Both the position numbers and the translations under genes were made by a program. 5,586 bases of DNA from Caryophanales bacterium. Lineage in GTDB: Bacteria > Bacillota_I > Bacilli_A > RFN20 > CAG-826. Below are positions 1-4,427 of this stretch, in pieces. The notes under the pieces were generated by a model, which was given only the letters and a program-made list of their open reading frames with translations, searched no databases and was not told where the DNA came from. The stretch covers positions 1 to 5,586 of the forward strand of contig JAEEHE010000068.1 of NCBI GenBank assembly GCA_016280685.1. Direction: 5' to 3'. Positions within the stretch are counted from its first letter, which is position 1, and every line of letters begins with the position of its first letter.

Positions 1-2
1 AT

Positions 3-548
3 CCTCTTAATTTATTAAAATCCCTCGGTTTAGCGGTTGTCTTATTCTTCACATTCTATGGAGTACTACAATTAGTTAATGTCACCATGCATCAAGACTT
101 CAGGTTTATGCTTATCTCCGCATCTCCTTTAACTCCTCGTTTCTTGATGACCTGGTTAATCTACCTCGCAGGATTCTTAGTCTTCTATTTATCCAACTCT
201 ATTAGAGTTCATCTCGGTATCGCTAGAGAAGGATTTAAAGAATGGCAAGTCTTATTAATCGGTGGATTAGCCAATTCCCTAGGTTTGGTCTTCATCATCA
301 TTATTAACTATTGGGTCTACTTCAGAACCGGTACCGTCTTCTATGGTTACTATAGTGCGACTGACACAAATGAGATGTGGCTATACATCAATATGGTGTT
401 CGGTTTAATTCCGATGATGTTTATCTTACCGATATTCAATAGATTAGCTTATCGTAAGACCGGTAACGTCTATATGGGAGCCTTGTTATGGTGCATGATA
501 TTTATCATGATGAGCTTATCCGCATCCATTTCCTTCATCCCGATGTAA
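3..548 (+). CDS. Polytopic membrane protein, C-terminal part (5' end outside window)
   Basis: The frame is open from the first bases of the window to the TAA at 546-548, and the stretch before the first ATG (87) already encodes a hydrophobic helix, so this is the end of a longer protein and 87 is not the start. The visible 181 residues hold about five membrane segments, at roughly residues 7-25, 46-64, 82-106, 125-145 and 155-178, with short polar loops. The pattern around residues 32-64 (DFRFM, then an SPLTPRF turn, then a helix) and near the end (RLAYRKTGNVYMGA followed by a final helix) resembles, from memory, the membrane domain at the C-terminus of some Bacillota alpha/beta-hydrolase-like proteins; the hydrolase part would lie upstream and cannot be seen. 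The malic enzyme gene begins 18 bases downstream on the same strand, so the two are probably co-transcribed. Coding status and membrane location are secure; the family is tentative. Confidence 0.8.
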   Translation, partial: PLNLLKSLGLAVVLFFTFYGVLQLVNVTMHQDFRFMLISASPLTPRFLMTWLIYLAGFLVFYLSNSIRVHLGIAREGFKEWQVLLIGGLANSLGLVFIIIINYWVYFRTGTVFYGYYSATDTNEMWLYINMVFGLIPMMFILPIFNRLAYRKTGNVYMGALLWCMIFIMMSLSASISFIPM

Positions 549-566
549 TAGAAAGAAGTATTAAAT

Positions 567-1739
567 ATGAACTATAAAGAAAAATCATTACAAGCCCACA
601 AAGAGTGGAGAGGCAAGATTGAAACAAGAGCGAGAGTCAAAGTGGAATCTCGTGAGGATTTATCCATCGCCTATACTCCTGGTGTGGCGGAACCCTGCTT
701 AGCGATTAAAGACGATGTCGAAAAGAGCTTTGAATTAACTAGACGCTGGAACACTGTCCCGGTTATTACCGATGGTACAGCGGTCTTAGGTTTAGGTGAT
801 ATCGGTCCCGAAGCTGGTTTACCAGTTATGGAAGGTAAAGCCGTCTTGTTCAAAGTCTTCGGTGATATCGATTCTTATCCTCTTTGTATCAAAAGCAAAG
901 ATACCGAAGAAATTATTAAAACTATTAAATTATTCTCCGGTAGCTGGGGCGGTATTAACTTAGAAGATATATCTTCTCCACGTTGCTTTGAAATCGAAAG
1001 AAGACTCAAAGAAGAATTAGATATTCCTGTCTTCCATGATGATCAACACGGCACGGCCATCGTCACCTTAGCGGCATTAATAAATGCGCTTAAACTAGTC
1101 GATAAAAAGATTGAAGATATCAAAATCGTCATTAATGGCGCGGGAGCGGCCGGAATCTCTATCTGTCGTTATCTTTTATCATACGGCGCGCAAAACGTGC
1201 TCATATGCGATAGAAAGGGCATTATCTGCGAAGGTGATGAAGGACTTAACCCCGCTCAAGAAGATATTTCTCACTGTGCTAATAAAGAACACGTCCATGG
1301 CTTATTAAAAGATGCGATGGTCGGTGCGGATGTCTTCATCGGTGTTTCTGGTCCTAACTGCGTAACTCCCGAGATGATTAAATCGATGAATGAGAAGTCG
1401 ATCGTCTTCCCGTTAGCGAACCCAGTTCCCGAAATCAATCCTGATTTAGCCAAAGAAGCTGGTGCTTATATCATCGGTACAGGGAGCAGCGAATATGCGA
1501 ACCAGATTAATAACGTCTTAGTGTTCCCTGGTCTCTTTAGAGGAGCGATTGATGCGAGAGCTAAAACCATCAATCGAGAAATGATGGTTGCTGCTTCTGA
1601 AGGTATCGCCAGTTGTGTGAGAAAGGAAGAACTCAGTAGAGAATTCATCCTTCCATACCCATATGATAAGCGCGCTCATGTGTGTGTCGCGGAAAAAGTC
1701 AAAGAAGCCGCGATTAGAACCGGCGTGGTTAAGAAATAA
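567..1739 (+). CDS. Malic enzyme (NAD(P)-dependent, short single-domain type)
   Basis: Oxidative decarboxylation of malate to pyruvate and CO2 with reduction of NAD(P)+, in the cytoplasm, linking C4 acids to pyruvate. The 390-residue length matches the short bacterial class (B. subtilis YtsJ/MaeB type), not the roughly 540-residue malolactic or MaeA class. Visible N-terminal catalytic features are Tyr36 in [12 protein letters not shown], Lys91 in [14 protein letters not shown], the metal-binding pair Glu133-Asp134 in INLEDIS, and Asp158-Asp159 in FHDDQHGTA. The Rossmann domain has GAGAAG at 191-196, with Asp215-Arg216 after the second strand. Conserved NPVPEI (285-290) and [17 protein letters not shown] (313-329) follow. 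The usual GTGRSDYPNQ reads [10 protein letters not shown] (304-313), so Arg is replaced by Ser307. The start is chosen on family length and a purine-rich GAAAGAAG at 551-558, 8 bases before ATG. It lies 18 bases after the membrane gene and is followed by a terminator. Cofactor preference (NAD or NADP) cannot be read safely. Confidence 0.96.
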   Translation: MNYKEKSLQAHKEWRGKIETRARVKVESREDLSIAYTPGVAEPCLAIKDDVEKSFELTRRWNTVPVITDGTAVLGLGDIGPEAGLPVMEGKAVLFKVFGDIDSYPLCIKSKDTEEIIKTIKLFSGSWGGINLEDISSPRCFEIERRLKEELDIPVFHDDQHGTAIVTLAALINALKLVDKKIEDIKIVINGAGAAGISICRYLLSYGAQNVLICDRKGIICEGDEGLNPAQEDISHCANKEHVHGLLKDAMVGADVFIGVSGPNCVTPEMIKSMNEKSIVFPLANPVPEINPDLAKEAGAYIIGTGSSEYANQINNVLVFPGLFRGAIDARAKTINREMMVAASEGIASCVRKEELSREFILPYPYDKRAHVCVAEKVKEAAIRTGVVKK

Positions 1740-1760
1740 TTACTACATATCAAACAATAT

Positions 1761-1786
1761 AAGGAGCTTCGGCTCCTTTTATTTTT
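1761..1786 (+). terminator. Rho-independent terminator after the malic enzyme gene
   Basis: AAGGAGC (1761-1767) pairs perfectly with GCTCCTT (1772-1778) around the very stable TTCG tetraloop, followed by a T-rich tail (TTATTTTT). It lies 22 bases after the malic enzyme stop and separates that operon from the antitoxin-like gene. Confidence 0.92.
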
Positions 1787-1807
1787 GCTATCTCTATTAA
1801 AATAGTC

Positions 1808-1837
1808 TTGTTTTTATTGTCCCCAATAATATATACT
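1808..1837 (+). promoter_or_regulatory. Candidate promoter of the DUF6088 gene
   Basis: A -35 like TTGTTT (1808-1813) and a -10 TATACT (1832-1837) are separated by 18 bases. Transcription would start near 1844, only about 12 bases before the ATG at 1856. An in-frame TTG at 1808-1810 falls in the -35 box itself, which argues against translation starting there. Confidence 0.55.
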
Positions 1838-1848
1838 AATAGGGACAA
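1817..1848. promoter_or_regulatory. Inverted repeat TTGTCCC...GGGACAA, probable autoregulatory operator
   Basis: TTGTCCC (1817-1823) and GGGACAA (1842-1848) are perfect inverted copies with an 18-base AT-rich spacer that contains the -10 box. Half-site starts are 25 bases apart. AbiEi-type antitoxins are known to repress their own promoters through inverted repeats, so this is inferred to be the operator for the product of the next gene. The right half also holds AGGGA (1841-1845), the only plausible ribosome-binding site for the ATG at 1856, so repressor and ribosome sites overlap at the DNA/RNA level. Confidence 0.6.
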
Positions 1849-1855
1849 AAATGTT

Positions 1856-2467
1856 ATGAAAAATACCGAGATGAATTTGATCAAACATAGAATTGATAAG
1901 CTTCCTTATGGTAGCGTTTTTGTGATTTCTGATTTTACCGATATTTCTTCTTATGAGAACGCAAAGAAATGTTTGCTAAGATTGGAGAAAACCAAAAAGA
2001 TTAGAAGAATCATTAGAGGTATTTATGATAAACCTTATTTTTCTAGTTTGATTAATGAGTCATCATCCCCAGATATGAGTAAAGTTGCTAATGCTATTGC
2101 CAGAAATTATAATTGGCAAATTTCTCCTACTGGTCTTACTTCATTAAATTTGCTTGGTTTATCTACGCAAGTAACGAATAAATATGAGTATTTTAGCAGC
2201 GGCCAATATAAAACATATGATATCGGTAAGTTTAATATTAGTTTTAAGCACAAATCTTCAAAAGAGCTTATTAATCTTTCTTACAAGTCATCTTTGGTTG
2301 TTCAAGCAATTAAAGAACTTGGCAGTGATATTAATGAAGAAATAATTCAAAAGATTAAAAGAATGCTTAGTAAGGAAGAAAAAGCAATTTTGTTACATGA
2401 AACCGGGAATGTGACAAAATGGATTTTTGAAGTTGTTAAGCGGATAACTAATGAATCGCAGGACTGA
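1856..2467 (+). CDS. DUF6088 family protein, AbiEi-like type IV antitoxin/transcriptional regulator (no toxin partner)
   Basis: A 203-residue protein from the ATG at 1856. The frame extends upstream to a TTG at 1808, but that lies inside the promoter, and the family begins near the motif IKHRIDKLPYGSVFVISDF. The N-terminal 55-60 residues look like the winged-helix AbiEi antitoxin domain: SVFVISDF, a leucine-rich helix, KKIRRIIRGIYDKP. Family signatures follow: KVANAIARNYNWQISPTG, then LNLLGLSTQV, then FKHKSSKELINLSYKSSLVVQAI, ending in WIFEVVKRI. These are the marks of DUF6088, normally the antitoxin half of a pair with an AbiEii/AbiGii nucleotidyltransferase toxin. Here 65 non-coding bases and then an unrelated oxidoreductase follow, so the toxin is absent. 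Leu codons are mostly TTG and CTT, whereas flanking genes use mostly TTA, which suggests acquisition from elsewhere. Likely autoregulated through the palindrome at 1817-1848. Family call is firm; present-day function (orphan antitoxin or repurposed repressor) is open. Confidence 0.9.
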   Translation: MKNTEMNLIKHRIDKLPYGSVFVISDFTDISSYENAKKCLLRLEKTKKIRRIIRGIYDKPYFSSLINESSSPDMSKVANAIARNYNWQISPTGLTSLNLLGLSTQVTNKYEYFSSGQYKTYDIGKFNISFKHKSSKELINLSYKSSLVVQAIKELGSDINEEIIQKIKRMLSKEEKAILLHETGNVTKWIFEVVKRITNESQD

Positions 2468-2479
2468 AAATGTATAAAA

Positions 2480-2508
2480 AGGACAAAAAAATTAACAAAT
2501 AATATATA
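2480..2508 (+). promoter_or_regulatory. Candidate promoter of the oxidoreductase-transferase operon
   Basis: AGGACA (2480-2485, 4 of 6 to the -35 consensus) and TATATA (2503-2508) are 17 bases apart, with a perfect GGAGG ribosome-binding site at 2518-2522. The -35 lies within GGACAAAAA (2481-2489), a repeat of the right operator half upstream of the DUF6088 gene. AT-rich sequence makes such matches easy, so this is tentative. Confidence 0.35.
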
Positions 2509-2532
2509 AATATTTTTGGAGGCACAATATTT

Positions 2533-3156
2533 ATGAAGGTCTTAATTATAAATGGTTCCCCAAGATTAGAGGGAAATTCTACTCGTTTAGTAAAAGAGTT
2601 TACTTCGGTATTCGATAAAGAAAATGTCGAAGTTGATTTGTATCAAATTGGTAATAAAGCTATTAGAGGCTGTATGGCGTGTGGTTATTGTTACACTCAT
2701 GGAGAATGCGTATTTAAAGATGATGTTAATGATCTCGCTAAAAGATTTGAACAAGCCGATGGATTAATCGTAATCGCGCCTGTATATTACGGGTCTGCGA
2801 ATGGATCGGTAATCTCTCTTTTAGATAGATTATTCTATTCTTCTCATTTCGATAGACGCTTTAAGGTTGGCGCAGCATTCGCGATTGCAAGACGCGCAGG
2901 CACAACCGCGACATTTGATGAACTTAATAAATATTTTGCTTTGAACCAAATGCCTATCGCTTCTGGTAGATACTGGAATAATGGATTTGGTAGAGAACAA
3001 GGACAAATCGAAGAAGATTTAGAAGGTCTGCAAAATGCGAGAATTGTCGCCAGAAATATGACTTTCTTAATGAGAGGTATAGCTCTCGCAAAAGAGAAAT
3101 ACGGATTACCGGAAAAAGAAGAAATTACATATACTCATTTCATTAAAAACAAATAA
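2533..3156 (+). CDS. NAD(P)H-dependent flavin oxidoreductase, flavodoxin-like fold with four-cysteine motif
   Basis: A 207-residue cytoplasmic flavoprotein of the NADPH-dependent FMN reductase / iron-sulfur flavoprotein superfamily. The start is secure: GGAGG at 2518-2522 lies 10 bases before the ATG, and the first beta strand plus phosphate loop follow at once (KVLIINGSPRLEGNSTRLV, residues 2-20). Cys47, Cys50, Cys53 and Cys59 form C-x2-C-x2-C-x5-C, a spacing like the compact cluster motif of iron-sulfur flavoproteins, so a 4Fe-4S cluster is possible but not proven. The second flavin-binding loop is IAPVYYGSANGSVISLLDR (81-99). The C-terminal third (about 105-190) is less conserved and likely contributes to dimer and substrate contacts. 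The stop overlaps the next start by one base (TAATG), implying coupled translation with the phosphopantetheinyl transferase. The electron donor is expected to be NAD(P)H; the acceptor is unknown. Confidence 0.9.
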   Translation: MKVLIINGSPRLEGNSTRLVKEFTSVFDKENVEVDLYQIGNKAIRGCMACGYCYTHGECVFKDDVNDLAKRFEQADGLIVIAPVYYGSANGSVISLLDRLFYSSHFDRRFKVGAAFAIARRAGTTATFDELNKYFALNQMPIASGRYWNNGFGREQGQIEEDLEGLQNARIVARNMTFLMRGIALAKEKYGLPEKEEITYTHFIKNK

Positions 3157-3740
3157 TGGACAATAAAGTTAAATTATATTTTTTCGATACGAGACCACTA
3201 TCGCTTGATGACATATATCATCTTGATCTTTTAACCACGGAAGATTTAAAAGAGATGGAGAAATATAAATGCTCTGAGATGAGAAAAGAGAAAGTCGCTT
3301 CTTTATATCTCAAAAAGAAATATATCGGTGATTTCTCTTTAAACCAATATGGTAAGCCTATATCTCAAGACAAATATTTCAATATTTCTCATTCTCACGG
3401 ACTTGTCGCTATCGCTATATCAAAAGAATATGAAATAGGCATCGATATTGAGCTCATAGAGGAACGAAAGAAAGATTTAGGTGATTTTATATGTACGAAC
3501 GTAGAACGCGCGTATATAGGCGAAATAAAAGACTTTTTTGAAATCTGGACATCCAAGGAATCAATGGTCAAATGTATCGGAACAGGAATTAGATCAAAAA
3601 TCAAAGAAATTCCGGCTTTACCAATAAATGGTTTAAAGGAATATCAAGGTGATTCTTATTATTCGAAATGTTTTAAAAAAGATGACTTTATTGTTTCTAT
3701 CACAGTCAAAAACAACACACATTTCGATGTAGAAATGTAA
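3156..3740 (+). CDS. 4'-phosphopantetheinyl transferase superfamily protein (Sfp-like)
   Basis: Transfers the 4'-phosphopantetheine arm of coenzyme A to a serine of a carrier protein. Three superfamily motifs are intact in order: YGKPI then FNISHS (65-80), GIDIE with Mg-binding Asp97 and Glu99 (95-99), and IWTSKES with catalytic Lys134 and Glu135 (130-136), followed by KCIGTGI. The arrangement is that of Sfp-type enzymes rather than the roughly 120-residue AcpS; at 194 residues it is a little shorter than Sfp (about 224), mainly at the N- and C-terminal ends. There is no separate ribosome-binding site of note: the ATG overlaps the preceding TAA (TAATG, 3154-3158), so translation probably depends on the oxidoreductase gene. 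A terminator lies about 20 bases downstream. No carrier protein or synthase is visible, so whether it serves fatty acid synthesis or a specialised pathway is unknown. Confidence 0.92.
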   Translation: MDNKVKLYFFDTRPLSLDDIYHLDLLTTEDLKEMEKYKCSEMRKEKVASLYLKKKYIGDFSLNQYGKPISQDKYFNISHSHGLVAIAISKEYEIGIDIELIEERKKDLGDFICTNVERAYIGEIKDFFEIWTSKESMVKCIGTGIRSKIKEIPALPINGLKEYQGDSYYSKCFKKDDFIVSITVKNNTHFDVEM

Positions 3741-3760
3741 TAGAAATTGGAATGATAGGA

Positions 3761-3786
3761 AGGCCAGTCAAAACTGGCTTTTTTAT
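3761..3786 (+). terminator. Rho-independent terminator after the phosphopantetheinyl transferase gene
   Basis: GCCAGT (3763-3768) pairs with ACTGGC (3773-3778) around a CAAA loop, extended by G-U and A-U pairs into the T tract (TTTTTT, 3779-3784). It ends the two-gene operon. Confidence 0.9.
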
Positions 3787-3821
3787 TTGGTTAAATCTAA
3801 AGAAATCATTAATTCATTAAC

Positions 3822-3844
3822 CTACCTTATATCTATAAAGGTAG
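3822..3844. repeat. Inverted repeat CTACCTT/AAGGTAG
   Basis: Perfect 7-bp arms (3822-3828 and 3838-3844) with a 9-base AT-rich loop. No T tract follows on either strand, so it is not a second terminator; a protein-binding site or chance are the alternatives. Confidence 0.4.
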
Positions 3845-3914
3845 TGAATCTGATAACACCGTTTTTCTATATTTTCACATCTAAAAATGAAAAGACAAAT
3901 TAATAACTAAAATA

Positions 3915-3950
3915 TTGAATTTTGTATAATCAAGCAAATATAATTTGCTT
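3915..3950 (+). promoter_or_regulatory. Promoter with a palindromic operator over its -10 box
   Basis: TTGAAT (3915-3920), 18 bases, then a perfect TATAAT (3939-3944). The -10 lies inside AAGCAAATATAATTTGCTT (3932-3950), whose 8-bp arms are perfect inverted copies with a 3-base centre. That is the geometry of a repressor site that blocks RNA polymerase. A second TATAAT at 3925-3930 lacks a good -35. The transcript would start near 3951 and run toward the glycyl radical enzyme, either as a leader of nearly 480 bases, an mRNA for the small peptide at 3990, or a non-coding RNA. The regulator is not in this window. Confidence 0.5.
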
Positions 3951-3989
3951 TTCACTAATCATAATTGATATTTATCGATATCTTTTTAC

Positions 3990-4115
3990 ATGCTTATCGG
4001 ATGGATTTTTAGGACCACTATTGGACTAAAAATACAGAATAAAAAAGTTGATGTTTTTTGCATAATTTTTGGATCGTTGTTTTTAACTCTTATCCTCATT
4101 TTATTGAATGATTAA
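3990..4115 (+). CDS. Possible 41-residue single-span membrane peptide
   Basis: An ATG at 3990 opens 41 codons ending in TAA at 4113-4115. The peptide begins MLIGWIFRTTIGLKI, has a basic stretch QNKKVD (16-21) and then one hydrophobic span of about 18 residues (22-39), ending in Asn-Asp. It starts about 40 bases downstream of the predicted start of the 3915-3944 promoter. Against it: no Shine-Dalgarno sequence precedes the ATG, the region is AT-rich so hydrophobic frames arise easily, and I recognise no family. It could be a real small membrane protein, a remnant of a larger one, or chance. Confidence 0.2.
   Translation: MLIGWIFRTTIGLKIQNKKVDVFCIIFGSLFLTLILILLND
4006..4032. repeat. Hairpin TTTTTAG...CTAAAAA
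   Basis: 7-bp arms (4006-4012 and 4026-4032) enclose CCA (4015-4017) and TGG (4022-4024, taking one pairing register), separated by a small internal loop, with a short apical loop. It overlaps the possible peptide frame. No T tract follows, so it is not a typical terminator. Confidence 0.35.
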
Positions 4116-4178
4116 TTTCATCGATTAGTTACATACTTCATAAAATGTAAAAATATGTGGTTTTCTTTTGTTTTTAAC
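4077..4178 (+). repeat. 11-bp direct repeat TTGTTTTTAAC (two copies, 91 bp apart)
   Basis: Exact copies at 4077-4087 and 4168-4178. The second copy is also the left part of an inverted repeat TTGTTTT (4168-4174) / AAAACAA (4181-4187). In an AT-rich stretch an 11-base match could be chance, but it lies in a repeat-dense upstream region. Confidence 0.4.
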
Positions 4179-4292
4179 ACAAAACAACATAATACAAATA
4201 TTTGATAAAAATATTAAAAATCTTTGATTTTTCCTTATTATTCATTAATTATTTATATGTTTTAGATTCACACAAAACAACACAAAACAACA
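4177..4292 (+). repeat. Three copies of ACACAAAACAACA
   Basis: Identical 13-base copies lie at 4177-4189, 4270-4282 and 4280-4292; the last two overlap as a 10-base tandem repeat, one helical turn apart. They contain only A and C on this strand. The core CAACA is the reverse complement of the TGTTG motif that is repeated downstream, so both belong to the same motif set in opposite orientations. Confidence 0.7.
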
Positions 4293-4349
4293 ATTTTAAG
4301 TCTCAATATTTTCTAATTTTTGTTGGTTTATGTTGGTTTTGTGTTGTTT
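4275..4349 (+). repeat. Long inverted repeat (13 bp perfect, 18 bp with one bulge)
   Basis: AAACAACACAAAA (4275-4287) is the exact reverse complement of 4337-4349. The stem continues with C4288-G4336, a bulged G4335, and AACA (4289-4292) with TGTT (4331-4334); the loop is about 38 bases. If transcribed from an upstream promoter it would form a weak, A-U-rich hairpin just ahead of the gene's own promoter; as DNA it is opposed binding sites. Confidence 0.6.
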
Positions 4350-4376
4350 CTTTTTGGTTTTTTGTTGTTTTTGTTG
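4321..4376 (+). promoter_or_regulatory. Helically phased TGTTG array upstream of the glycyl radical enzyme promoter
   Basis: TGTTG begins at 4321, 4331, 4342, 4363 and 4372, with a degenerate TTTGG at 4353-4357 filling the gap. The closing G of each unit falls at about 4325, 4335, 4346, 4357, 4367 and 4376, that is every 9-11 bases. The + strand here is almost wholly G and T. The run ends directly at the -35 of the downstream promoter. This suits cooperative binding of a regulator along one face of the helix; the protein is unknown. Confidence 0.5.
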
Positions 4377-4406
4377 TTTACTTTCTTTGTTTGCGTGTGA
4401 TATAGT
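4377..4406 (+). promoter_or_regulatory. Candidate extended -10 promoter of the glycyl radical enzyme gene
   Basis: TTTACT (4377-4382), 18 bases, then TATAGT (4401-4406) preceded by TGA (4398-4400), which makes an extended -10 (TGnTATAGT). The transcript would start near 4413 with a leader of about 15 bases. ATAGTAGG occurs twice in tandem (4402-4409 and 4411-4418); the second copy supplies the AGGTG used as ribosome-binding site before ATG 4428. Confidence 0.5.
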
Positions 4407-4427
4407 AGGCATAGTAGGTGTACAAGT

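Larger units (their letters stand above)
3787..4427. other. Long AT-rich intergenic region with regulatory structure
   Basis: About 640 bases between the terminator and the glycyl radical enzyme gene without a convincing large gene on either strand. A 67-codon TTG-started frame at 4202-4405 is a product of the T/G-rich repeat. What it does hold is listed separately: inverted repeats at 3822-3844, 3932-3950 and 4006-4032, a promoter at 3915-3944, a possible small membrane peptide at 3990-4115, an 11-bp direct repeat, A/C-rich repeats, a phased TGTTG array and the promoter of the downstream gene. Confidence 0.7.

Noticed and set aside
87..548. ATG at 87 as a complete 153-residue gene start
   Set aside because: The same frame is open to the window edge and encodes another membrane helix before position 87; no ribosome-binding site precedes the ATG.
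671..1648. Minus-strand frames of about 60 codons opposite the malic enzyme gene
   Set aside because: Antisense shadows of a strongly conserved gene, with no ribosome sites or domain features.
1808..1855. TTG at 1808 as start of the DUF6088 gene, adding 16 residues
   Set aside because: It lies in the candidate -35 box and the operator; the added residues match nothing in the family, while ATG 1856 has AGGGA upstream at a good distance.
3395..3604. 69-codon minus-strand frame opposite the phosphopantetheinyl transferase gene
   Set aside because: Antisense to intact catalytic motifs on the + strand.
4202..4405. 67-codon frame from a TTG start in the intergenic region
   Set aside because: Its C-terminal half is Phe/Val/Cys low-complexity sequence read from the G/T repeat array, with no ribosome-binding site and no recognisable domain.
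3741..4427. CRISPR array, T-box, known riboswitch or tRNA in the long intergenic region
   Set aside because: The repeats are too short and irregular for CRISPR, no T-box or cloverleaf signature is visible, and no known riboswitch core was recognised.
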